DNA of 64,000 bases, taken from positions 94,008,914 through 94,072,913 of the forward strand of contig NC_081555.1 in the NCBI RefSeq assembly GCF_963082655.1, given 5' to 3'. Positions 21,165 through 31,497 of the stretch are shown here, in pieces. The notes under the pieces are model-generated. The model was not told where the DNA came from. It searched no databases and worked only from the letters and a program-made list of their open reading frames with translations. This DNA is from Stomoxys calcitrans (lineage: Eukaryota; Arthropoda; Insecta; Diptera; Muscidae). Each line of letters begins with the position of its first letter. Position 1 is the first letter of the stretch. A program made the position numbers and the translations under genes.

Positions 21165-21715
21165 TTTTTATACCCTACACCACCATTGTGGTACAGGGTA
21201 TTATAAGTTTGTGCATTTGTTTGTAACGCTAAGAAGGAGAAGAACTAGACACATTGATATATAGTATACCGATCGGCTTAGAATCACTTCCTAATTCGAT
21301 TTATCTATGTCCGTCTGTCTGTCCATGTATTCTTTTGATCAAGGTACAGGTCGCATTTGTTGTCCGATTGCCATGAAATTTTGCACAAGTTCCTTTTTTG
21401 GTCCAAGGACGAACGCTATTGATTTTGCAAAAAATCGGTTCTGATTTAGATATAGCTCCCATATATATATATTTCATCCGATATGGCCATTTAAGCCTGT
21501 AGAAGCCATAGTTTTGATCCGATCTTTACAAAATTTGGCATGCGGTATTTTATTTGACATCCTCATACGTGTGCAAAATTTCGTCAAAATCGGATCAGAT
21601 TTAGTTATAGCTCCCACATATATCTTTCATACGATATGGCCTTTTAAGGCAGTAGAACTCACAGTTTTTGTCCGATCTTTACGCAACCTTGGTTCAATCT
21701 CATTTGAAAGCATCA
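21165..21715 (+). repeat. dispersed 'ATACCCTACACCACCATTGTGG' repeat
   Basis: Begins ATACCCTACACCACCATTG and continues with GTCCGTCTGTCTGTCCATG. Two internal units follow, sharing GATTTAGATATAGCTCCCA / GATTTAGTTATAGCTCCCA and CGATATGGCC. The style is that of a common fly interspersed repeat; the class is not known to me. Confidence 0.6.
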
Positions 21716-21719
21716 TAAC

Positions 21720-23600
21720 ATAGTTCTATGAGATGAGACGAAGAACCATCTCAATAAAAAAAGAATATCTGTTGTGATGATGATTGAAGGACAATTTTCA
21801 TTAAAATATAAGAACTGTGGATAAAATTTCAAAACTGAATTTGGCACCAACCTTAAAAGTTTAAAAACTTCAGCAAAATGTTGCTTGAATTTAGTCTTCT
21901 ATGGGAGAAATGTTAATGAATTTTTATAACTCTCCAGTAATATCTAAAAATTACCTCGCATTTTTCTTGATTTTTTTTTTATGGATATTTTTTGTCAGAT
22001 TTTACAAAAAACTTGATTAAACTATGCTTATAATGTAATATAAAGTGAGAGAAACTTGGCTTTAGAAACAGAAATCCATGTGAAAAAAAAAATAAAAACA
22101 AAAAAAAAAAACCAAAACACATAGAATGTATATCAATCAGTAAATGATGAAATCATAAGACACAGCAAATGCAAAAACAAAATGTAACACCAATACAAGC
22201 TAAGCAACAGCAAGTGTAAAATAAATCTATATAAAATAAAATGAAAAACATGAAAAAAGAAAAACTATACTTCCAGAAGAAAAAAAAACGAAAATATAAA
22301 TAAAATATTCGAAAATAGCACACTATATAAGAACAACAATAAAAAGCTTCAGATATTTATCTTCTTCTATTATGCCTATCATTATGTATTACCACCATCA
22401 AAAAACCATCCCCTCCATTAACCATCAAGTATCACACAACTCCCCTCAACCAGAAAGCAACAACTAAGTATAAGCAACTGATTTGTGTTTTAATTAATTA
22501 CTATTAATTTGTAATTTAGGATTTAGCATATTATTTTCTCGATTAGTGTTCATTTTTTTTATTTTTTCATTTCTTTTTTACTTTTAAATGCTTGAAAAGT
22601 TTTTTTTTATGAGAAGAAAAACTTAATTTTATAAACAAAAAACATATAGAATTAAAATTCAATATTTTTGTAATTTAACGTTTCTAGATTTAGTTGTATT
22701 TTTTTACAAAACAAAAATTATATTTTTTATTTCTTAAAATAAAAATAAATAAACCTATGAAATAATTTTCTATGAGAATAATGATAAATAAATGAAAAGA
22801 ATTCAAGTTATTTACTTCTTCTTTTTCTATAATAATTTAAAAATAGTTGATTATCGTTGATTTTATTAATAATTTTTGTCTAGTAATACTATGAAAACTC
22901 TTAAAAAAAAAACAAAACACAGATAAAAAACAAACAGCAAAGAGACAAGCTAACACAAAAAAAACTTACAATAACAACAAATTAATGCAGAAAAAGGGAG
23001 TTTTAATTTTGACAATTTTAAAAATAGAAAACAAAATTATGGCAACAAAATAAAATACAATACATTGTGACATTATTAAATTAAAATTTTTAGTTTACTT
23101 TAAAAACAGAGAACAAGAAAAATAAAATAATTTAACAAAAACAAACTAAAGTTACATATTTTAGGGCATACAATAAACTAAGAAAAGATAAAAACAAAAA
23201 GGAATGCATATTTTAGGCCTAAATCATAGTTTAATTAAAAGTAAAACTAAAAAACCGATATATATTTAAATTTAAAATCTACCGACAGAAAGTCTTGTGT
23301 AAATTTCTTTAGTATTAAATTAAAAAGAAAATATATAAAAAAACAAATAAAAACTGTAGTTTTTTGTCTATAAAACTAACAACAGCAAACATGCAATACG
23401 ATACAAAATCAATAAGATGTTAACAAACCACTATTATGGATAATATTAAGGCGCTTCAATTTCAGCTTTCAGCTATTAAATGAAACAAGCACAACTTATT
23501 TTCAATCTTCTTTAGCCATACTAAATAAAGTTTCTTACTCAAAAACTTTTGCAAAAAATTACTGTTCGCCCCCTAATGACATATGTTAACTCAAACAATT
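21720..23600 (+). other. A-rich UTR-like non-coding DNA
   Basis: From about 22.08 to 23.45 kb the + strand is strongly biased to A over T, with AAACAAAA-type runs and few inserted elements. No coding frame is seen. Together with a similar block at 27.0-27.8 kb it looks like transcribed untranslated sequence on the + strand, which is inference only. Confidence 0.35.
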
Positions 23601-23921
23601 TAAAGTTCATTGTGATACCACAGTAGCGACAGACCAAAGTCTTTGGAGAGAATCAAACTTTGTTGTTTCTACATAGTCACATTTTCCAATTGGATTTCCT
23701 AAGAAAATGTTAAAAATTGGGTTTGTTCTAGGATTCACTATCACTCTTTTTCTCAAAAGCAAACAAATAACCATAAGTTGTTTCAAGGGATGAAAGGCAA
23801 AGTTAATCCTTGGAGCACAACAGTATATTGGATTATTATCAAAAATGTCATGAAAATTTCTATTGAAATTTTGCTGTAGAAGTGTGTCCTTTCGCTATTA
23901 TTCGAAGGCTTAGCCTGTGTT

Positions 23922-24751
23922 AAAATCCTAATCTCAGAATTTTGCCGCAACTCTGCCTCATAGACTATAGATTTCTTATAGTTGAATTTTCACTCTCTCA
24001 AACAAATGGCAACTACGAACAAAGATTAGAAATTTGAAGTTTTCTTTTGTTACATTCTTCAGTCACCTAAAGACCAAAACAGAATGAGTTTTGTTTTTGA
24101 GCGTTGAGTTGAAAAATACAACTCTGCATACAAATGCCACAAAAGCAACACGCAAAAGTTAAACAATTTTTAGCTTTGGCGCCCAAAAACCTACTTCACA
24201 TATGGCAACACAGAATGACGCTCAATATTAGTCGTCAAAGTTGAACATTGTTTAACTTTTGGGTCAAGGCGTATTTTATAAGGTGGCCGCATCGGCGAAT
24301 TGCTACAACAAAGCGTCTTTTTTGGGAACTTGAAAATCCTAGTCTCAGAACTCTGCCTCATAGGCTATAGATTTCTTGTGGTTGAATTTTCACTCTCCCA
24401 AACAAATAGCAACGACGAACAACTGATCTGAAGTTTTCTTTTGTTTCATTCTTCAGAGTCACCTAAAGACCAAAACAGAATGAGTTGTTTTGCTACTTTG
24501 GTTGGGTTTTATTGAGTTTTGTTTTTGAGCGTTGCGTTGAAAAATACAGCTCTTCAAATAAATACCACAAAAGCAACGCGCAAAAGTTAAACAATTTTAC
24601 GCCTAAAAAACAATTTTATATATGACAACACAGAATGACGCTCGATTTCAGTGGTCAAATTTGAAAATTCGTTAACTTTTGTGTCAAGGCGTATTTAATA
24701 AGGTGGCCGCAACGGCGAATTGCTACAACAAAGCATCTTTTTTGGAAACTT
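23922..24751. repeat. 411-bp diverged tandem duplication
   Basis: Two head-to-tail copies, 23922-24332 and 24333-24751, share AAAATCCTA(A/G)TCTCAGAA, CACCTAAAGACCAAAACAGA, CGGCGAATTGCTACAACAAA and many other blocks. Copy 2 has a small insertion around 24490-24520. Confidence 0.9.
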
Positions 24752-24988
24752 CATATGCCAAAATTTATAAACAAGGCGAATAAAATTCTACTCGCCGTGA
24801 TATTTCAAATTTTCGGCAAAATTGCTTCGACCAATCAGAGCAAGAAGCAAGGCGTGTCGAGCATATTTTATCTCAAAGGTAAACAAAGCAAATGGTGGTT
24901 TTTTAAACAAGTTATTACTAATAACGGCCCAAGTGCCGTATACTGATTCCAACGAAATAAAAATTTTCCGGGGGTCGACAATTTTTCC

Positions 24989-25105
24989 TCCTTATTCCGG
25001 TTGGCGATGGCGTAGTCGAATGTCTAAATTTTTAGAAAATGGTATCATGGTTGTCGACTACGACTGCTGTCGATTTTCGCTTCCGACAACGGGAATAAGG
25101 GCGTT
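24989..25105. repeat. MITE E, copy 2
   Basis: Runs from CCTTATTCCGGTTGGCGATG to CCGACAACGGGAATAAGGGC, with GTCGACTACGACTGCTGTCG between. Complete but shorter than copy 1. Confidence 0.85.
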
Positions 25106-25139
25106 TAGTTATTTTTGGTTCCTTAGTTCCATAGGTACA

Positions 25140-25480
25140 AGAGATGGAAAATGTTTCAAAAGTACCCATGACTCGGAACCATATAACAACACGGGTAGTA
25201 TAAGTGTCTTGTTTGGTATAATTTTCGTCAGTCGAAACGTGGCTTTGTTTGCCAATGTAATTTTTCTCTTTATTTCAAAACTGGTGTCACTCGTTTCGGT
25301 TACGGCAGTGCCGTGGTAGATAAATTCGTCTCAAAGTTGTGATTTCCAACTTTCTACATTTTCTTTATCTACTCGGGTGTACGTGGGGAGTGGGAGTTGA
25401 TACCATCCATTTTGTCTTATCTCCATTTACTGCCAGACCCATTTTCACAGATTTGCCCACTTTGGATTATTTGCTATAAG
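25140..25480 (-). mobile_element. LINE family R fragment
   Basis: Minus-strand remains: the GTACCCATGACTCGGAACCATATAAC-type block shared with 13.73 kb, then sequence matching the 37.43-37.62 kb RT tail region (GCAGTGCCG..GTAGATAAATTCGTC). Broken by deletions. Confidence 0.7.
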
Positions 25481-25687
25481 CTGTCTCCCTGTTTGTTTAA
25501 TCCTTACTACCTGATATGTGGGACATTCTATCAAGGATAATACATTGTAGGTAGTTGCTGCTTGATGAAAGAAAAAGCTCCTTTAACATCATAGCTGTAG
25601 CCTCAGCTATTTATTTTAACCACAGTTGCTAGAGGTGTTAGGTAAGGTTGAAAAGGGGCGCGGATATTAATCCATCCCATGTAATTA

Positions 25688-25870
25688 TGGTTGTTGTTGT
25701 AGCCACATGTATATATGTGGAGGTGGCGATCCTCATTTAGCTCCTATAGGTGAGCAATCTCTGCAATCGCAGCTACTCCGTATGGAGCATTCCACTATCT
25801 CGTGATAACAATGAACACCACACAAATCGGAGCTCAAAACTTCAGCCTGTGTAGTGCTCATAGTTAACCC
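25688..25870 (-). repeat. SINE-like family B, copy 3 (internally deleted)
   Basis: Left end GTTGTTGTTGTAGCCACATG plus GGAGGTGGCGATCCTCA; right end CAGCCTGTGTAGTGCTCAT. The centre between GAGCAATCTCTGCA and CAGCTACTCC is deleted. Confidence 0.75.
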
Positions 25871-25959
25871 ATATCATTTATGGTCATACGGCTAAGCCGG
25901 CAATCTGTTTGTTGTGTGCTCTAAGTAATCAAAAGTAACCTCGAAAAAATCTAATTCAG

Positions 25960-26930
25960 CAATTCGGTGCTACTAGCAAAATCCTTACTTGTTCTCCACA
26001 TCACGTCACTTAGTCGATTCAAGTCTGGTATTGTGTCCCCACCTAAGTGCCGATGTATGTTTACCGTGAAAGCCGGGGAGGAAATGCTCCAACATCTCAT
26101 CATCTCCACCACATGTTATCACTTGTCGCACCTATTCTGCATAATTGAACTCGTAGTCCTGTGTCCCGTTATGATACCAAAAGCTATACTGATCTCCTTT
26201 TAATTTTCTTTCAGTAATGGCCTCGTCTTTTCACGATCTGGGTCTCTCGTTCCCGTACATGTTCGTCTCTCACACCATTAACTCGGGAATATGTCGCCCC
26301 GAAATGCTTCGGATTAAACAAGGTTATTAACGGCAGTCCTCTGTCCTTCACTGCCAAATCGTGATAAGTGAGCTCGTAGTCTTATGTGCATGAGTGAGCT
26401 CGTAGTCCTATATGTGTCCCGCTATGATACCAAAAGCTATACTGATTTTCTTTTAACTTCCTTTCAGTAATAGCCTCGTCTTCTCATGATCTGCGCCTTC
26501 CGTTCGGGTATATGATCGTCTCACACCATTAACTCGGGACTGTGTCGCCCCGAAAGGCTTCGGATTAACCAAGGTTATTGACGGCAGCCCTCTGGTCTTC
26601 ACTGCCAAATCGTCTGGTCTTTTATTTCCCCTTACACCGCTATGGCCCGGAACTCAAACAATACGGATCGTGCCATTCTCAGAGAAGGCGTTAATATACT
26701 TCTTACACTCGATGCTTTGAACCATCCGTGTAGCATGAACTTCCAGATGGCAATACCAGAATTCCATCAATCCAAACTTGTGCCGCTGGCAGTAGTCAAT
26801 CCGAACTCGTGCCGCTGGCAGCAGTACCTCACATTTGACCTTCAGTGTCGTTTTAGGTATCCGATTGGAAATCTCTTCCATTTCTTCCAGGTTTCCTATC
26901 GTCGCCTTGATAATACCGCGATGGTGTGAG
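25960..26930 (-). mobile_element. LINE family L remains with internal duplication
   Basis: The minus strand reads KEISIAFGIITGH-type sequence near 26200, matching the conserved C-terminal region at 35.1 kb (SIAISIITGHIGLRAHL). The block 26146-26347 is repeated at about 26390-26612. Frames are broken. Confidence 0.65.
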
Positions 26931-26999
26931 CTGTCCTATTCTCTATCCTTTCTCCTATCGCCTTAAGTCTTAAAGCTGCAGTGGCCGAATCATATTCTT

Positions 27000-27790
27000 A
27001 ATTTTAATTAAAAAATAAACGGTCACTTATAAATATTTTTGAATCACTTATTACTTACTCTGTGGTTGACTTCAAATGTTGTCTCTAATTTGAGCAATTT
27101 TTTTATTCAATCTTTCGTTTCATTTGAAAGTTGAATTTGAAGCACCCATTATGAGAAGGAATGAAAGATAAAATTGTAATTATATTAAAAAAAAAAGAAA
27201 AATAATCAACATGGTATATTTTAATAAATAAGAACATCAAAAAAAATCCTCATATTGAACACTCTCAAACAAACATAAAGAAAGTAAATCTAGATTTACA
27301 ATATACGAAACACTCCACACATTCACAGTAACCTACGACAAACTGCAACAATGAAGGGGATTATAAAAATAAAATTACAATAGAAGGAATAGAGAATGCA
27401 AAATCGTCAACAGATTGCATCGCATTATTCTTTATACATAAACACATACACATACATACACTATAATATGTAATAACATTTTAGTGTTAAACAATCAGTA
27501 AAGTACGCGCGAAATTATTAACAAAATAAAAATACATTTATAATGACAATGAAACAAAAAAATCCCTGAAACACACAAAAACAAGGAACATCTTAAGAAT
27601 GATTGTCAATAAGAAAAGCAAAATAATAGTAAATTACAACAACTACAGCATCCAGTTCTAACAAAACAAAAATACGTACAGACATAAGTTTGAAGATGAA
27701 AAAAGGAAGTAAAAGAAAAAGACGAAAAAAATATATTAAATTAAAAAAAATACAAAAAAAGTAATAAAATCAAAAAAATAACTTGAACAT
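27000..27790 (+). other. A-rich UTR-like non-coding DNA
   Basis: The same + strand A bias and lack of insertions as 22.1-23.5 kb. No coding frame. Confidence 0.3.
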
Positions 27791-27931
27791 ATTGTTTTAT
27801 TTGGAAGGTCATGAAGAAGAAAATTCAGCTACCGAAGGCGAACGGTGTTACACTGTGGTTGGTGTGTGAAATCCATTATAAGAATATTTTCAATCATTCT
27901 CGCTCGCCTCGTCTGGCGTAAAAATTATTTA

Positions 27932-28335
27932 CCCTTATTCCAGTTGTCGAAGGCGAAAATCGACAGCAGTTTTTGTTGTTGTTGTAGTCACATTTTCATG
28001 TGGAGGTGGCGATCCTCGTAAAGCTCCTGTAGGTGAGCAAGCTCGTTCCGGTCCAAAGGACCGATCGCTGCGGGAACAGGGCGGCCATTGGTTATTTAAA
28101 GGCCGCCCGTCCTCTCACTGAGACCGATACCGCTGATTGTCCGCGACTGCCGCTGGAGCATTCCACTATCCGCAACCTGTGGACGCGCCCAGTAACTGGC
28201 AGCTAAGCTTTTCGTGGCCGCAATGAACACCACACAGATCGGACCTCAATGTTCCAGACTGTGTGGTGCTCACAGTTATCTCGTGTCTACAGCAGTCGTA
28301 TTCGAAAGTGAATTTTCCATTTCGTGGTATGATGC
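27932..28335. repeat. MITE E copy 3 interrupted by SINE B copy 4
   Basis: MITE E left end (CCCTTATTCCAGTTGTCGAA) stops at 27969 and its interior resumes at 28296 (TCGTATTCGAAAGTG). The 7-bp ACAGCAG occurs on both sides, at 27963-27969 and 28289-28295, as expected for target duplication by the inserted SINE. Confidence 0.85.
27970..28288 (-). mobile_element. SINE-like family B, copy 4
   Basis: A near-complete copy in minus sense, from TTTTTGTTGTTGTTGTAG to GTGGTGCTCACAGTTATC. It is inserted in MITE E with a 7-bp target duplication. Confidence 0.85.
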
Positions 28336-28364
28336 ATGACATTATTACCAGATAATATTCAGAT

Positions 28365-28473
28365 CTGTCAGAATGCCGCCTTCCGAACTGTTACGGGCTG
28401 TCTCCTCAGTTCTCATGTGGAACACCTCCATCGGGAGATAAAGATCCTACCAGTGCGAAGACATAACTACATT
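28365..28473 (+). mobile_element. LINE family J fragment
   Basis: The + strand reads QNAAFRTVTGCLLSSHVEHL, matching the C-terminal region of the copy at 33.4 kb. A short orphan. Confidence 0.75.
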
Positions 28474-28699
28474 TTTTTGTTTTTTTTTTTTTGCTTGACA
28501 CTCAAATATTAATAAACTCCTTTTTCTTTTCTTTTTTCTGACATTCTGGTTAGAATTTGGGTCAGGTTCTTGTCTATATACCACAGTGATTTCGTAATTA
28601 CCTGAAAGATATTAAGAAAACTTCTAAGTATCATCAAAACTTCAAAATAATTATTTGTGGGCATACCTAGTTAGACAAATTAAGTTCTGGCACGGAATA

Positions 28700-28912
28700 A
28701 CTATGAGCATCACGCACAATGTTACTATGAACTCCGATCTATGTGGTGTTCACCTATATCACGAGAAGCTTATTTGGGAGCAAAGGGCGCGTCCATAGAT
28801 TTCGGATAGAAGATTGCTCCATACGGATTACCTGCAACTACAGTCACATACAACGAGAGTCTCTGCACCAGCTCTTGCTTCAATACAGAGTGCCTATGAT
28901 GGTCCATATGAC
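28700..28912 (+). repeat. SINE-like family B, copy 5 (partial)
   Basis: GTGGTGTTCACC, ATCACGAGAAGCTTAT and GATGGTCCATATGAC blocks in family order. The CAAC tail is lost at the junction with the LINE that follows. Confidence 0.65.
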
Positions 28913-30250
28913 AAGAATATTTTCTACGAGCGCCTAGATAGGGAATATGACCGCTGTCCCGCCCATGATAATAAATTGATCTGGGAAATTTTAATGCAAA
29001 AATAGGAAAGGAAAATACCTTTGACCCAACAGCCGGAAAATTTAGTCTACACGAAGAAACTTCCGATAATGAATAGACTAAAAGACTTCGCCGCGGCAAA
29101 GAACATGGTAGTTAGCGCACCAGATTCCAACATCGAAGGATTCACATGGCCACATGGCTATCACCAGATGAAAACACGTAAAACCAAATAGATCATGTGA
29201 TAGATTAAAAACATTCAACCAGCGGATGTACGATCGATCCGAGGGATGAACATCGATTCGGATCATTACCTTGTTGCAGCAAAGGTTTGGACACGTCTTA
29301 GTGTGTCGTCGGAAAGCGTCGTTGCAGTATGACGCTTGCTGATACACGCTGCTCAGTTAAAATAGGAAAGAACCTATCCAAAACGTTCAATACCAAACGA
29401 GGTTTACCACAGGGAGACGGCCTATCGTGTGATTTCTTTATTATTCTGCTGGAGAAGATTATACGAGATGCAGATGTGAATAGATATGGCACGCTAATCA
29501 CAAGAGAACACATGATACTCGCCTATGCCTACGACATAGATCATAAGTCGGTAACCGGAAGTAGTAACTGCAGCCTTTAAAAGATTCGAAAGGAAATCAG
29601 TGAAAATGGGTCTGGCAGTAAATGGAGATAAGACGAAATGGATGGGAACCACAACTTTGAGATAGTCAGTAACTTTATCTACCTCGGCACCGCCGTAACT
29701 GAAACAAGCGACACCAGTTTTGAAATAAAATGTAGCACAGTATTGGCTAACAGATGCTATTTTGGACTGAGCAAGCAGAGATGAGGAGCAAAGCCACACT
29801 GATACTACGGGTGCTGTTATATGGCTCCAACGCATTGGTACTGCAAAAGCAGATATGCTAGAACTTCGAATGTTTGAGAGAAAAAGCCTTCGTAAAATAT
29901 ATGGACCAGTTTGCGTTAATGAAAAATATAGGCGTCGTATGAACTACGAGCTGTATGACGACGATAGCATAGTTAAACGCATCAACATAGGTCATTAGCT
30001 AGGTCATGTTGTCAGAATGGATGAAGAACTCCAGCAAAGAAGTCTCAATGTGAATATAAAAGAAAACGCAAAAGGGGAAGACCAAAACTTCGATGGAGTG
30101 ACCAAGTGGAGAGTGACATCTCGAAGCTGGGTGTCAGAAATTGGAGAAGAAGCGTAGAAGATCGAGGGGCTTGGACGCCTATTCTACGTTCGGCTAGAGC
30201 ATTAAATTTTCTGTATTCGCCAATTAAAGTAAAGTAGAGCACGCTTTTGT
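28913..30250 (+). mobile_element. LINE family R, endonuclease to 3' end, degenerate
   Basis: The + strand shows, through frameshifts, the APE-type endonuclease region (FNAKIGKENTFDPTAGKFSL then FAAAKNMVVS) and RT palm sequence (TKRGLPQGDGLSCDFF, LAYAYDID where intact relatives have YADD). It continues to the C-terminal tail (RKSLRKIYGPVCVN, LGHVVRMDEELQ) and ends near GCCAATTAAAGTAAAG. The stretch between endonuclease and RT is deleted. Dead copy. Confidence 0.85.
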
Positions 30251-30392
30251 TCAAAAAAAAAAAAAAAACAAAAAAAGTTTAGAACAACAAAACATCACAT
30301 CAACATTGCCAAAATATTTGAATTTACATTTATACATCGCCATGTCCCAAAAGATCGTTAAAATTGTGTTTGTATGCCTGACGCCATCATAT

Positions 30393-30750
30393 TGTTATTG
30401 TTGTTGAAGCTACATTTTCATGTGGAGGTGGCGATAATCGTCAAGCTCCTGTAGGTGAGCAAGTCCGTTCCGGTCCATACACAGATCGCCGCAATAACAG
30501 GGTGGCCAGTGGTTATTTAAAAGCGCCAATAACCCGCCTTGTCATATTAAAGCACTCAGTATTTGTGCAAAAGCCGGTGTCGTCCGGCCTATCACTGAGA
30601 CTCTCCGCTCGATACCGCTGATTGTACGTGACTGCCATTGCAGCTACTCCCTATGAAGCATTCCACTATCCGCAACCTGTGGAGGCGGTAACTCGCAGCT
30701 AATCTTCTCATGACAGCAGTGAACACCACACAAATCGAACCTCATTGTTC
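30393..30750 (-). repeat. SINE-like family B, copy 6
   Basis: Near-complete in minus sense: TTATTGTTGTTGAAGCTACA, then TGGAGGTGGCGATAATCGTC, GACTCTCCGCTCGATACCG and AACACCACACAAATCGAACC. It abuts MITE E copy 4. Confidence 0.8.
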
Positions 30751-30756
30751 CCTTCC

Positions 30757-31050
30757 CTTTGTCGATGGCGAAAATCGACAGTAGTCGTAGTCGAAGGCAA
30801 ATTTCACATTTCGTGGTATTCTATAACTTCGTCTTCGACAGTTTGATGATAGAAAAATAATGTGGTAAATAAAAAAATAATATATATAAAAATAGGTTTT
30901 TATATTACATATTACACGACACACGTGCGTGATGTATTTTAGAATGCAATTAACTTATATAACGATCGCATTCGTCTTCGACAATCATAATACCATTTAG
31001 TAAAAATTTCGAAATTCGACTACGCCATCGTCAACCGGAATAATATTTTA
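30757..31050. repeat. MITE E, copy 4
   Basis: Carries CGAAAATCGACAGTAGTCGT on the left and AATTCGACTACGCCATCGTC AACCGGAATAA on the right, inverted relative to each other. The left terminus is eroded. Confidence 0.75.
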
Positions 31051-31224
31051 TCATGCTTAGAAACCACAATTTTTTTAATATAAGCAATTTCAATCAGAGA
31101 AACCGCTAATTAGAATAAGGAGCGGAAGTAGAATAAGGAGCGGTCTTTGAGCGGAAGAATACAACAGCTGATCGTTCGCTTGATTTCAGTGCCAAAGCGA
31201 ACACCTCCAACGGCGTAATCTAGT

Positions 31225-31325
31225 TTTCTGGTATCGATATTTGTGCTGGGAACTTGGCAAGGCGTTATATTATCGATATTTCTGCTGTGAACTTAATCGA
31301 TAATACACAGTTGATCGATATGCGA
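31225..31325 (+). promoter_or_regulatory. DRE-like cluster, probable promoter of the XK gene
   Basis: Two perfect TATCGATA motifs (31232-31239 and 31271-31278) are followed by AATCGATAA and TGATCGATATG within 100 bp. TATCGATA is the DREF-binding element found in many fly housekeeping promoters. The cluster lies about 200 bp upstream of a splice acceptor at 31455-31456 that precedes the XK-related start codon. No transcription start is demonstrated. Confidence 0.5.
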
Positions 31326-31497
31326 TATGGAGTAAATAAATAAATATCTTATTTCTTTAAAAACACTTTTTAGCGTCGTATATTGTTATTTACTCCCAAT
31401 ATATAAAAACATTCCAGCATATAAATCCAAAAATGAATGAAATTTATTTTTTATAGACACCAGAGTGTTCAGTCTAATACCATAATAAAAGAAAAAA

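Noticed and set aside
28770..29513. Several overlapping frames that look like a small gene cluster
   Set aside because: They are broken pieces of LINE R (endonuclease and RT) and SINE B on both strands.
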